Below the pieces are notes generated by a model. The model had not been told where the DNA came from and searched no databases. It saw only the letters and a program-made list of their open reading frames with translations. A DNA stretch of 64,000 bases from Lamellibrachia columna (Eukaryota; Annelida; Polychaeta; Sabellida; Siboglinidae). The DNA lies in NCBI GenBank assembly GCA_963662155.1, contig OY759261.1:46257411-46321410 (forward strand), written 5' to 3'. The translations under genes were made by a program, and so were the position numbers. This document shows, in pieces, positions 50,700-63,742 of this stretch (positions are counted from its first letter, which is position 1; each line of letters starts with the position of its first letter).

Positions 50700-51410
50700 C
50701 CGATTCCTCGCAGCTTGAAGCCGTCGTCCTGTTTCGGCCTCACTTGGATCACCGTCATGTTTGTATCTTTGTACAATGTTTTTCCGTTGTACGTCCAGCA
50801 GTCTGAAATGTGTCCCTCTTTCGGCATTCTCTTTAGTTCGTATAGGAGTTCGGAACGATGCTTGGTCAGGTCATCGTTGATGAAAATACGGTCCCTGACA
50901 CTGAGGCAGCATTGCGCGCTTTGAGATTCACTCGTGCTTTATAGGTAGCGTCCCTGCGCAGATCTGTGGTGAATCTCACGATTATGGAGCGTGGCCTTCC
51001 CTCAGTGATACCTCGTCCTATTCTGACTGCGCTTTCCATCCCACGTGTCTGCAATGGCGAAGAAAGTTGTATTACAATATTCACGATAGTGTTTTCCATT
51101 CCATACCTTTCCACCGCCTCGGAAATTCTTTGAAAACGAAGGGTTACCCTTCTCGAATACTGTTCCATATTGTCCTTTCTTGCTTCAAATTGTTGAATTT
51201 TGTTGTCCTTTTCCTCAACAGTTTTTTTCAGTTATTCCGTTTTTGCTGTTAGATAATCCAGATTGTTGGAGATTGCCACTTTCAATGTTTTTCAGACATC
51301 GTCGTCGTCATCATAGAGTATTTCTATGAAAGTCAGTTTTAGTTTTATCGAGTCCATATCTTTAGAGTGTATTACACCAGAGGAGCTATTGTTGCGATTT
51401 ACAGGCATGA
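50700..51410 (-). pseudogene. LINE ORF1-type protein (coiled coil, RRM-like and C-terminal domains)
   Basis: The minus strand encodes MPVNRNNSSSGVIHSKDMDS near 51405, a coiled-coil stretch with TVEEKDNKIQQFEARKDN near 51200, and YSRRVTLRFQRISEAVERYG near 51160. VRIGRGITEGRPRSIIVRFT (near 51030) follows, with RVNLKARNA and, after a frameshift, INDDLTKHRSELLYELKRM near 50880. Y-S-R-R-x-x-x-R-F, then R-x-G-R ... R-P-R-x-I-I-V-R-F and N-D-D-L-T, is the ORF1p layout of L1/Tx1-like and related LINEs, an RNA-binding chaperone. Two or three frame breaks. No matching ORF2 lies downstream. Confidence 0.8.
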
Positions 51411-52500
51411 TGACAATTTGTGGCACTGTTTACCACATCCGGCAAATATATTGTTGCACAAGAGACATATAGTTTTTTCGTCATCCAGCACATGTACATG
51501 GATCTAGGCTATGGCGCATCTGTAAGTGGCACTACGTTGTTATGCACATGACGACATCTCGCCAGAGATACGTTTGATTGAGTTGATGTATTGATTGCAC
51601 TTTCAGTAGTGCAGTCGAAACGGCTGTCAACGACCATGGACATGCAGCAGTACTTCAGTTGACACGGACACAGTTGAATAACCAGGGATTGGTTGTTCGA
51701 CGATTCAACTGCTGGATTCAACTGTTGGATGTCCTCTTCAGAACATATGGTTTGCAATGCTGTGCGTGCGTGCGTGCGTGCGTGCGTGCATGTCTGCCGT
51801 GTGTACGTACGTGTTTGCGTGGGTGCGTGCCACATTTGGATTGTTCAATTCCACGCAAAACGTAGAACGACATTATTAATCATGTATCCAATATCTAGTG
51901 CATACATAAGTTCCGACACAATAAAAAGCACGCATTCCAGGCGAATATGTTTGTGACAAACAGCGCGGAGACGGCTTCCGTGATAAACGAGCCGATCATC
52001 AGATTCAATGTGAATGATTTAGTTCTAATTAGGTTTAAAACACCGTTTTATTAACTGCGGCATATATGTAAATAATATACGTGGATGTAGTAAGGACTCT
52101 ACAATGGAAAGAACATGGTATGTACGTTCAAACACGTAAAGTAAATGTGTTACAAACACAGTCCCACGTTGTGGTGGCCATCGTACATCGTCCAGTTCAG
52201 TTGACATTGCCCCTTGGTATTGTGTCGTTTTTCGGCGAACATTGATGTTGAAGTGGCAGCTACAATTGTAAATAAACCTGGTTTATATGTCATCATTCAG
52301 TGTAATAATTGGAGGTATGAGAAAAACGACAAAATACCCCGTTGCCACAGAATTTCGCGACGCACGAACTTGGGACACTCTAGTAAACTGATTGGGGCCA
52401 CTTTTTCAATACAATAACAAATTTTTTACATTATGAATTGTAATGATTTTAAATTATTAGGAATGTTCTTTTATGATGCTGTTTTTTAACATATAGGGTT
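51411..52500. other. No gene recognised; short (GTGC)n
   Basis: Contains a (GTGC)n/(GTAC)n stretch at about 51762-51832. Otherwise nothing recognised. Confidence 0.4.
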
Positions 52501-52699
52501 TTTGGTGCAGGCAGCTGAGACGAGATGAATAGCCGGTCAGGAAAAAGGGTGGTTGAGGAAGTCGTGTCACTGCAACATTCAAAGACAATACGCGAAGACA
52601 ACATTAGAGTTAATTACACAAAATGCATAATATGACGAGAACAAGTGAGCAAAGAACTATTTAATGTACAACACAAAAACTTGTTTTGGCAACGACAGA

Positions 52700-55600
52700 T
52701 AGGCAGGACGAAACTGTCCGAAGGCTACGAGATGACTCTGCCGTGGAAACATGGACGGCAGAGAAATCACCCAAGTGGCATGTAGGAGTTTGTGCCTAAA
52801 TGAAGAGAGTTTTAATCTCGCAGAGAAAAAGCATTTACAAGGAAGTATTTCAACCTTGGCTGTGCATGACTGCAGCACTTCACCCCAACATCACCCAATT
52901 CTACTAAGCATACCACACCAACATTTTATACAAATGTTGCAACCAAATGTTGATGAAAGGCAAATAACCTACTTGCAAGGTTTCCACATAAAGAAGTCAG
53001 CATGCCATATATGACCAAGAAGTTGAACAAGGAAGACACTGATTGGCCACGGGCAAGACATGGTAGCAAATTATATCTATTATCGTGCACGATGCATGAA
53101 CGCTTTTTAAAGCCAGTCGAATCCCTACTAGTAGATCAGTGCAACATAATATGTATGGTGTTGCGTGGTATCGTCTGGTGTGGCTTCCTGATAAAGTCAG
53201 TACGGGGTCAGTACAAAGCAATTCTCCTGGAACTAAGAGTTAGCACTGCAGACACAAACCGATTAATAACATTGAAATGGGAATTGCAACAGAGGTTTGG
53301 CAAGCGCATTTCAATGTGTTGACCTAAGTAGTGGATTTGGGTTCATTTGTACATCTTGATAGGTTGACGAAAAGCAGATTACTCCACACAGTGCGGCCAA
53401 AATACTGACAATATATATATCGATCCCTGCAGGAGAGAAATACGACATGAACAGTCGATCGAGGTATTCCCTGCTTCTGAAAAGATGGTTCCGACTTATC
53501 TATTCAACTTCACTGCTACGCTGCTCTGCAATAAAACAAGATAACCACACGGATAAGAAGTGGTTTACAAATCAGGACGGATGTTAATTGATGAACCAAC
53601 CAAGGAAAATCTATTATAGTGTCCCAACAACTTCAACATGTTTCTGGATATTGCCACTGCCTACCATGTGTACAACCAGACGCGGAGCAAGTCACTGTTC
53701 ACATTGAACAAAAGTCTTTGTACAGGGATCAGCTATGACTGTTTGCAACGTCAGCTACCTTCGCAATGTGCCAATATCACGCAACAGATAGAGGAAGACG
53801 GGGTATACATCCCAGAAGACATGTTTCACAATTATGGGAACCGCACGTCTTTGCAATGGACATTCTGGACTGGAAAAGGAAGGCATTAGAGGGTAGGAGC
53901 TTCAGTGAAACAACTGCAATCTTTATCGAAAATCTATAAATCCAGACAACTCATGTAACTTCGAGGGCTTTCGGACTGTAGAAGCAATATCTTACAACAG
54001 TGCATAACATATTTTGTTAATTTCGCGACTTTGGCGATAGGTAGTAAAGTCACATCGGCTCCATGTACCACATGAAGGAGACATTGGCTTGCCCGGATTT
54101 TGTGCATTCTGTGCCAGACTGTCACTAAATAAAGAGGCAAACAAAATAAAGTGTCTGCCTCTGATCCCAGCATCTCCAACAAACCATGCTGTGTTGAAAG
54201 AGGATATGACACGACTGGTGAAGACATCACATGCACTTGGTGATACATGGACTGTTATTACTGGGGATCAATAGGCACAAAGACGAATTTCCCAAATGTT
54301 TACGCCTCTGGGAGGCTTTCACCTAGTTTACAACTACGTGAAGGTCATCTGCAAAATAATGAGAGACTTCGGTGCAGAAGAGTTTCTTGTCTCAGTAGAT
54401 GTCTGTCACCAGGGGACGGCAAAGAAGATGTTCGGGGAGAAAACATACTAATACCAATCCTAGTAAGCCATTAGAATCCTGAATGAGGCAGTGCGGCGTC
54501 TGCACAGGGAGGCGTTCGAAATATTGGCATCAGAGAGAGATTCTAAGCAGTGACAGGTAACCATTGAAACTGTCCTGACAATACTGCTTGAGAGCACCAC
54601 TGGTGCAACAGATCAGCTGGAGTCCATCAGAACATGCCTCACAAACAGCTTGCGGTTCTTCAATACCAGATGCTGGAATTCCATAAATTCATTGAGGCCC
54701 ACCCAACAGTTGTATTCTGGTAGAACGTTCTGGAGATGTCCGATATGCTGCACCGATTCAGTTACCATCAGCGGGAAGGTAACTGAATGGGGAATCTACG
54801 TGAATCGGTGAGGATGTTTCCTTTTCTCACAGCAGCTGGACAAGTATGGATAGCAATCTCTGCCACTGTATTTGTCTAAGATGAAGAAGCTGCGTGAGAC
54901 TGCCCTAGATGTATGCAACGCCCTGATAAAAGCAACATTTGTTGAAAGGAGATGTGATGGGCATCACAATGGTGTGTCACCTGACATGCTCCTAAGGCAA
55001 ACCTATAATGCAGATTCCAACGAAGAACGTGGCCTATATGACATAACCCTAAACGTTGCTGCTCGGACCAAGTGGGTTTATACAAAGTATGTCACTGCGG
55101 CTGTGTCAGCACAACTCAAGTCGATGTCGCATCTGAACTCATCCAATCCACACCATGAATGGGGTCAAACGCGTGTAGCAATGGGTGCAGAAATGGTCCT
55201 TAGTGTAATGGCAGCCGTAGATATAAACCTATTCACGACAACACACACCAGTCTTATCAATATATCAAATGCAACCGGACAACGCGCAATGCAAGAAGCC
55301 GAGGATCACCTGACCAGTGTGGACGAACTTTGCATCAAGGCATTGCCTTATTCGATATAATGTGACCAAAATATGACAACCATCGTCAGACTAAAGACAT
55401 TTCATAAGCCTAACGCAAAACCCAACTCCAAAGACCAGCCTACGTTTCTAGGGAAAAGCGAAGAAGTTGTCGCCCTCCTGCGGATGACACATATCATTGT
55501 TAGTGGTGACGAAGTCGGCATTGTCAACTTCATTGGCAAACATGAATACAGCAAGATTCTCCAGCCAATGTTCAGTGGAGACGGAAGTATGAGGTATGCA

Positions 55601-55960
55601 AGTGCATACCCTGAAAAAAGAAATCAATGTGGTCAGTGTGCCTGATCTACCAAAAGAGCAGCGGAAAACGACAGTGGTGGTGGATGCTATCAATGCCGTT
55701 CGCCGTTGGTCGTTCCACAAAGACGAACAATTTGGAGCCATTGCAACACGCTACAAGAATAATCTTATTCAAGATGTACCTGCTGGTACAAGTGTCATAC
55801 ACATATGAGTTGACCGGTACACAGGTGTTCTTCTCTGTATTGTTCTCATGGCGGGCTGTTGAACTTTCTTTGTGAGACATGGAGCAAGGATGAGCAGCAA
55901 CAACGTTGGGCTTGACTCCACTGTACGTGGGTGGCGGTTTCAAGGAAGAAACCAAGAGGG
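52700..55960 (+). pseudogene. Decayed gene of an uncharacterised transposon-associated animal family
   Basis: Plus-strand pieces in consistent order: ATGs near 52751 and 53002 (weak); NNFNMFLDIATAYHVYNQTR near 53630; a segment with DGVYIPEDMFHNYGNR near 53795; GLYDITLNVAARTKWVYTKY near 55030; VNFIGKHEYSKILQPMFSGD with GSMRYA near 55530; and, after a frameshift, TTVVVDAINAVRRWSF near 55670 and DVPAGTSVIH near 55770. I recognise this as a multi-copy family of long uncharacterised proteins found in fish, amphioxus and molluscs, with conserved Y-L-D-I-x-x-A-x-x-V, M-F-D-x-x-G-x-M-R and a final D-G/A ... V-F-D-x-Y block. Function is unknown. At least five stops or frameshifts. Family assignment comes from memory of the pattern only. 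Confidence 0.5.
53170..53234 (+). repeat. 65-bp near-identical repeat, copy 2
   Basis: Identical to 50458-50522. It lies within the decayed gene described at 52700-55960. Confidence 0.9.
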
Positions 55961-56690
<730 letters not shown>

Positions 56691-57119
56691 ATATTTGGAG
56701 GCAAACCTATTACAACACTCCATGTCTACTTTCACCAAAAAAAACTGCATTTGGCTCTCTGGGTATTATATACAACTGCCTATGCTAACACATATATGGT
56801 ATGGAATATCTTGGAAAAAACAGTAGTCCCTTTCTGATGCGGGCACTCCTCATACAAACTTACTTTGGTCGTATAAGACGGTTCGCTCCATGACAGACGG
56901 ACACATGGTAAGCCTCCTATCTTCCACACAATACATAATCTACAAAGTACGTTCCAATAAAATATATTGATTTATATGGACGCTCGCTCGAAAATAAGTA
57001 AACGCGAGAATTTCGATAACAATTAAACCCATAAGATTCGTTACTGGTCGCACGCTTCATGGGAACACTATAAACAAGTAATTATGATTTTCGTCTATAC
57101 TGCACCTGTGATAATGTGC

Positions 57120-57320
57120 TAATCTATGAAAACAAGCCGAAATCTAAATATATGTTTAGTTACGAAATCTAATATAGCCGTGCCCTGCCAGACCGCTTGG
57201 CATCTGTGAACACAAGCCCAAATCTACTATAGCCGTGTCCTGCCAGACCGCGTGGTCTCTATGAACACTAGCCGAAATCTAATATATAGCCGTGCCCTGA
57301 CAGATCGAGTGGCCTCTGTG
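57120..57320 (+). repeat. About 64-bp tandem repeat, three copies
   Basis: Unit: AAATCTAATATAGCCGTGCC, then CTGCCAGACCG, then GTGGCCTCTGTGAACACAAGC-like sequence. Three imperfect copies with a partial fourth at the left edge. Confidence 0.85.
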
Positions 57321-58010
57321 CATGACAGGCATCGTGGTGCATCATGGAAGAAGACCGCCAACGTAAAACGTTATAATATCGTAAAACCTTATACAGTTAT
57401 ATTACATTCATTTCTCCCCGAAATAATTAGTTTGATTCATTATAATTTATTTGATGTTTGTGTTAAAATACACTTAATTAATTAGTTATTTCATTCATTC
57501 GTAATAAAATGCGAACTTTACGAGCGCAAATTCAATATGTCCTCGCCAAAACATAAATAGTATCTACCCATGAAAAGAACTGTTATGGCAGTACTCATTA
57601 AATCAACAATATGGCTGCGTTTCATAAAAAATAAAAACATGCATTATTTGCTTTATGTAAAGTTGTACGTCAACTTATAAAGTATTAAATGCACTACAAT
57701 GCAAGCCATGCAAATATTAAAGCAAACTATTGGATATAAAAACAATGAAGAAACATTATGGGATATGTTTACCTGGCATCACAGACAATAGTTCAAAGTT
57801 GACATCGGTCATGTGACGGTAACCGATGTGGCGTATCTCGATTGTCGTGCGTTCCTTCGTAGTTATCACCGTTCCCAGGGGGTTCGAGACCTTTCGGTAG
57901 TTCAGTAGGCGACTGGTATGACTCCACTTATCAAAGTGGTTTTAATTTGTGAATCGATGGATTATGACCGTTCCGCATTTGCATTACTGCTTCTTTGTAG
58001 CGCCAGTAAC
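57321..58010. other. No gene seen
   Basis: No recognised protein or repeat. Confidence 0.35.
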
Positions 58011-58014
58011 AATC

Positions 58015-58160
58015 CTGGGCTAGGGCGAGGACGAGGCGAAGACGAGGCCGAGGTCAAGGGCGAGGACGAAGGTGATGGCGAGGATGAGACGAACGTGAGG
58101 ACGAGGGCGATGGCGATGGAGAGGGCGATGGCGAGGCGAAGGCGAGGTTTAGGGTAAAAA
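58015..58160 (+). repeat. Purine-rich GGCGAGGACGA-type minisatellite
   Basis: About 145 bp with strong strand asymmetry (G/A on +), built from degenerate 6-mers and 12-mers such as GGCGAGGACGAG and GGCGATGGCGAT. The + frame encodes Arg/Asp/Glu-rich low-complexity sequence; no coding evidence beyond that. Confidence 0.85.
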
Positions 58161-58820
58161 GAGCGAACGAGGGCGAACGAGAGCGAGATATAGATAATTA
58201 CGTTAACCATAATCGAATTTCCCCATTTACATGTCTTCGAATATATACCAGCAAACATTTAAGCTGTCTATATGATAGTCATATATCACAAGAATAATAC
58301 ATTTACGCCCATAATCGTCATATTAAGTCACATAAATACTGAACATGTACACACACCTGAATTAAGATCAGTCATATTATTTTTGGACATTCACAATCAT
58401 AACACTAGTGAAGGACATGCGGCAATTGACATGTTCAATGTCCACGTAATTTTAAGGTGAATTGTACATCCACACCCACCTGCATTCAGACCAGCCGTAT
58501 GAAAGTTGGACACCCAGGATCATAACAATAGTGTTAGACGTGTGGCCATTAACATGACCAATGGCCGAGCAATTAACTGTTTCGAGTTACAATATATCAC
58601 ACCCATGATCTCCACATCATAGTCAGCCATTATTAATTATCATTAGTAATCATATAACACATTATACTTACAACGATTCGATGCTGGGACAGTTTGGCTG
58701 TAGGGGAAAGAGACTGTATAACTGCTGAGTTGATATACAACCTCTATTGACTTTAAGTGTATTTTTTTTGTAAGATAGCAATTCACAAATCAGTAATAAC
58801 AACTGAGGGCATTCGCTTAC
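58161..58820. other. No gene recognised
   Basis: Contains two imperfect repeats of about 120 bp (58345-58450 and 58465-58575, sharing CACACCTGAATTAAGATCAG / CACCTGCATTCAGACCAG and the following words). Nothing coding. Confidence 0.4.
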
Positions 58821-58880
58821 AAAGCCCAACATAATGCACAATAAAGCGCTAAATGAAAACGCACCAAGTTTTTTGTCCAT
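58821..58880 (-). CDS. Candidate signal-peptide exon
   Basis: On the minus strand, TCTGTTTTCAG|AGCA places a good acceptor just before an ATG at 58880. The frame encodes MDKKLGAFSFSALLCIMLGF, a basic start plus hydrophobic core typical of a signal peptide, and then meets GTAAGC, a good donor, at 58820. This is the layout of a first coding exon after a 5' untranslated intron. No downstream exon on the minus strand (below 58820) was identified, so the gene is unknown. It could be chance. Confidence 0.35.
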
Positions 58881-59499
58881 TGCTCTGAAAACAGAAATTT
58901 TAAATTGAACACACATACCGAATGAAGGTACGTTTCTATATAGCGCGGAATCCAGTCGCTGGGACAGCTCAAAACGCGTTTCACTCCACCCTCGGCAGAC
59001 CTTTTCATTCCAACGGAATCCCGACTTATCTGGAAGTAAGTAAGCCACGCTGCATTTATTGTGAGAACACTCTTCGTTCACATATTAATTTATGTTTGTA
59101 ACATTATATGTGCTCATTTTTACATCAGTGAACTGAGGCAGTGGGAGGAGAACGAAATTACCAACCCTTCGAAACGGCAGCAAGAGGATTCGAACCCTGT
59201 TTGAGAGCCCGACAACCCTTACGACTCCTCGCCCCAAGTAGTGTCCTACTCTCTATGACAGGACACGTACTTCAGGTATTACTACCGCACTTTAATTTGT
59301 CATTTGCCCAGTATATTTAAGTACCATATACTACATCATTTGGCGCTCCTCGTTTCTTAACTGGGCCAGTTACTGCAAAAATGTTATCATGTTAAGTCCC
59401 TAAACTACAATTATTACTAATTAAATATTTATTAATTAATCTCTAAACATTTACATTTACGATTTACTCACCTGCTCACCATTTACTCACCTGCTCACC

Positions 59500-61190
59500 A
59501 TTATGTAAAGTTCGTGTACCGTTCTCTCCTAAATGAATCTTTGAAGCTGGTGTTCTTTTCCTCCGGTGATTGTTGATGGTGTTGATACATCGTAATCTGA
59601 GCCTGCCTTCCTTTTGGTCTCTTCTTTGTCACCTTCATGCTTTGTACAACTTTTGTAAGACAATCTGATGATGTTATATTCTTCTTGATTTGCTGCGTCA
59701 ACTCGATGCACCAATACATATCAAATTGAATAGGATAGTAAAGTATGCATCCCAGTCTTACTCCTGAGGTGGCATCATACCACGGGCCCTCTCCATCTCC
59801 CACCACAACTTTGCTATGACATGTTTAGGTGCTGATAATTGCTTGTTTCAGGTCTGCACAGTATATATGTCCATCTAGCCATCCGTGCTTATTCAATAAA
59901 TTGGCTAATGCACGTGTGTAGCCAGCACGGGCCATAGGCTGCCACTACAATAGCTGATGAGTCTTTGCAAACGTTTCCAATGTTATATTAGTTTGCACTA
60001 TACATGCATTGCAGCTACATAACATATGTTGTGCGCATTATATGTAGAATTCCGCTGACTACAATAACTTAACACTATCGAAAGCTCAACTACAACGACA
60101 TCAGCGTCATGACGCAACGAACGTTCAGTGAATTAGAAACGTATAGGTTTTGCACATGGCTCCTACGTTTAAACTACTTTGCACTCCACACGTATAGCAG
60201 TTACGTCGTATATGTACCGGATGTTGTGCGACTTATCCGTAGAACACTGAATACGTTAACTTGACACGTTTAAAAGCTCGACCCATCAAACGCTTAATGA
60301 CACGTCGCCCAAACTGACGGAGATATTCAAGTTGCTTTTGTAGTGTAGGTAGGACCCGGAAGAGACACAACTGTAGCGAGCGTATCGTTTTGATTTATTT
60401 AACTGTTGTACTCTACTGACTACAATCTCTCAAGTCTCAATTCTCAAGTGGTTATACTCCAAACAGCCCAAACTTGGGTTAACGCAGGAGTTTTTGGTGG
60501 ACTGTGCGCACGCGCTACATACAACTAAAATACTAGTATCTTTAATGTTGTTGAAAGGGTTTTTATCTGATAGTTTTATTTATTTGATGTATAGGATGTT
60601 AGATGGAAATTTTTAATAGGTTGGTTATATGTATGGATACTGTCGCTGTCTTGCCACATGCACACATAGACAGTCTCCATACCCACACCATGGATACGTT
60701 TACGCTGAGCATTGTGTTTTAAAGGCAGTTTAGGTGAGGAGGTGTGGTGAAACACATGCAAGCACGCACGCACGCACGCACATGCACATACACACACACC
60801 TATCAGATAGGCAGATCGGCCTGCGATGGCGCCATCTGTCGATTAAAGTGTTTTTGACAATTTTAAAAGTACGAAACCATCAGTACCAAAACCGAGCGGT
60901 CAATTTCGACGACCTGGACATTAAAGAAGAAACCGAATTTGGCAATGGGAGGTGGTTTTTATCGTCGTGCGAGACCACGTGAAGCAACTGTTAGAAGAAG
61001 AGGCAGAACGAAACTGACCTTACCGCGTCGTTGGCCAATATGTGCTTTATCGGTGACATTGTTATTCATTCTGGCGCTACACACTTACATACATAGTAGC
61101 TACTGCAACTACTAGTGCCCATCGTACTGAAAATAGTACACATTTTTAAACTCAACAAATATACTTACTTTCAAACATTTTGAAAAAATA
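59500..61190. repeat. Dispersed repeat A, copy 2 (without transposase)
   Basis: Matches the 2290-5520 region in order: a LINE reverse-transcriptase remnant (minus strand, GVRLGCILYYPIQFDMYWCI near 59755), the AGCTCAAC...AACGAACG block near 60085-60130 with a single minisatellite unit, and a right block at 60900-61190. The piggyBac coding region is absent. Confidence 0.65.
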
Positions 61191-61199
61191 ATGATAGAG

Positions 61200-62110
61200 A
61201 AATAGTATTTTCGTTAACAACCAATTAGGAGTATCTGCATCAACTGATTTATTGATCATTTGACTCCAACAATAGAATAGTCTGCTTTAATTTGTTGTCA
61301 ATTTGTTAATGCCTATATTTCCATTACACAGCGGTACGATTCAAGTGAGAATTATTTGCTAGATACGAATAAAGGTCAGGAAGGGGTATACGTGATTCAC
61401 AATGGACGCCGACAAAAGTGTAAGAAAATACTTCGGTCAGTTTTCCGATTTCTGTTGGCAATATGTATGCATTTGTAATTAAAAGCATCGCAGCGCCTGT
61501 GTAGGAAGGCACAAAACAAATTATAATACAACAATATATGTTCTCTATCTTTTGTATTTCTTGACAGGACAGGGTTTTGGCTAGAAAAATGGTTCTCTGC
61601 CAGAAGACAAAGAGCGATATTTGATGATTATATTTCAGTATGTATATATCGTCATCATCGAGTGCGGTGCCTGTTGCAGAATTAGGTGATCATGATCTTC
61701 AATTTCATGTGATCACTGGTGTGTTCAAACATATGTATTTCACTATTGCAGGCTGCAATACACGGTGACATTCACAGAGAATGTCACCGTGTATTTACAA
61801 TAGCAGCCACTTCAGAATGTCTCCATCAACTGAGTTATCGGTGATTCGTCTGCAACACTAAATGGCCGTCTTTCATTTGTTGTCAACAGGTTAATATATA
61901 TGGCTACATTACACTGCGCTATGTATTTAAGTTATTCGACGGGTACGAAGACATGGCATTAATATTAAAGCGTCACTCAGAAGCCGACGAAAGTGTATGA
62001 AAATACGGACGTCTTCGCTACAGTATGGTTCGTTATCCATTCCTGTATGCTTTGTGGACAACACTAAGGTACTAAGCCATGATAAATGTAACATATATAT
62101 ATATATATAG
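61200..62110 (+). repeat. Old direct duplication, about 600 bp offset
   Basis: Words in 61215-61480 (GCATCAACTGATTTATTG, TTTGTTGTCAA..GGTTAAT, CATTACAC-GCG, GCCGAC(A/G)AAAGTGTA.GAAAATAC) recur in the same order at 61825-62050. Divergence is high. Confidence 0.7.
61757..61795. other. Perfect 17-bp inverted repeat with 5-nt loop
   Basis: The left arm AATACACGGTGACATTC and right arm GAATGTCACCGTGTATT are exact reverse complements separated by ACAGA. The position is between the two halves of the surrounding direct duplication. Confidence 0.95.
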
Positions 62111-63530
62111 GCAAACTTTGTAAGAATATAAGATAAATTGGTCAAATAGTCTGAGAAATGATAAATATTATGTACATGTTCCTCCTCAATTCGATTTTGT
62201 TTCGCATCTCTCATTTCAAAATAATTTGGTGAAGAATCTAACCAACCTAGTTTTGATGAAATCGTCTGGCAAATTATTAATTTAATTTAATGTTTGACCA
62301 AGCATCAATTGTAGTGAGAATTTAAATACCATATGGAAGATTGACGTGAATGCGCGAAACGATTATGGACCACTTCTCGCGTTTCACTGTTTAATTTGTT
62401 GACTCTCCTAGCTCTCGGGAAAGACACGTGACCAACATTGGATTGAATGCTTAACGTCGGCTCCATGCTAACTTTGCTAGTTACCTGATCTAACGACCAA
62501 AGTCAATTCTTTCGACGATTTCAAAAAAGTACGAATTATTTTTGCGTATATTGCTTAAACTATTTACATACTACTTATATGCACACCAATAACCGGATTA
62601 GAGATAGTTGAGGATGGAGATGAATATGGAATTACAATTTTGGAAAGAGTTAAAGTTTTCTTAGATAAGGCATGAAACAGATATACAAATTACTGCGGGC
62701 GACACAACGCTAGGTACAACCGCTAAAGAAGAAGATTTAAAATATACGCTTACAGCTAACTTCAGAGTTTCAGCGCCAATTTTGCAATTAATAATTAATA
62801 GATGTGTTTTTTGTTTTGGCCCTCGTCTGTATCCGTGAGGTCCGGTGTGAGGCAGGCACCGATATCGGTCGTCGATTTTTGTTTAATTCGTCTTCTATAC
62901 TGATCCCGTTTCACTGCCGTCTCCCCACCCGTCTCAACCCCCCCCCCGTCCCTCATTCTCGTTCTGCACTCTTTCTTTTCGCATCCCCTCTCATCGTCAA
63001 CCGGTCCCCTTTTAACGGCCCCGCTTTAACCGCCTACTTATCAACGTATTCAAGAAACTCTCTCTCACACCAACTTCCCCCTCAGCTCCTCCAGTATTCG
63101 CATCTCTATACTTTTCAATCCCGCAATGAAATATAAAGAGACCTAAGTAATTATACTCGTGTTATGTTTTGTTATGTCCACGTTCATTGTCATGGCATGC
63201 GAACACAGTGTATAACATCGCATACTGGGGATTAGTGGTTTACATATTAATAATAGCAATAACATGGTTATGAAAAAATATCACCTCAGGGTTTCTCACA
63301 GTTATTTATCTACTCTCTGTACTTATCTTATGGAAATGCTGTAGATAGTCTACTAATTTTGTTTTTTAGTATCTTCCTCCATGTTCGTGAAAATGTTCAT
63401 CAAGTTGGCATATATATATGAGTAGCAAATTTCTTCAAACCACAGCTATTACTGACTGATCAGTATTGGCTGTAGTTGATTATTTAGTTATTATTATAAA
63501 GTATTCCATATGCAACATCGTCCTTTCTTT
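62111..63530. other. No gene recognised
   Basis: Contains a C9 homopolymer near 62939 and a pyrimidine-rich segment at 62915-63110 that is low-complexity rather than clearly coding. Confidence 0.35.
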
Positions 63531-63549
63531 GCGTATAACATAATCAGCC

Positions 63550-63742
63550 GTTTAGCAGAACCAAATATATTGGCTGGGAGGGAATCATTCCCATTTAGTA
63601 TAACCAAATATATTGGCTGAGAGGGAATCATTCCCATTTAGTTGAACCAAATGTATTGGCTGGCAGGGAATCATTCCCATTTAGTAGAAACAAATATATT
63701 GGTTGGGAGGGAATCATTCCCATTTCCGCCGCATTAAATTAA
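63550..63742 (+). repeat. 43-bp minisatellite, four copies
   Basis: The unit start GGCTGGGAG or a variant lies at 63572, 63615, 63658 and 63701, an exact 43-bp period. Each unit contains GGGAATCATTCCC, a short stem of GGGAA/TTCCC. Confidence 0.95.

Noticed and set aside
50458..53234. Long terminal repeats of an LTR retrotransposon enclosing 2.7 kb
   Set aside because: Only 65 bp are shared, there are no TG...CA ends or primer-binding site, and the interval holds no gag-pol.
58015..58160. An acidic/basic nuclear protein encoded by the GGCGAGGACGA repeat
   Set aside because: The reading frame arises from the purine-rich minisatellite and changes charge pattern with no domain.
62804..63136. 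A Pro/Ser/Leu-rich secreted peptide gene
   Set aside because: Composition follows from a pyrimidine-rich stretch; no splice sites, conserved motif or convincing signal cleavage.
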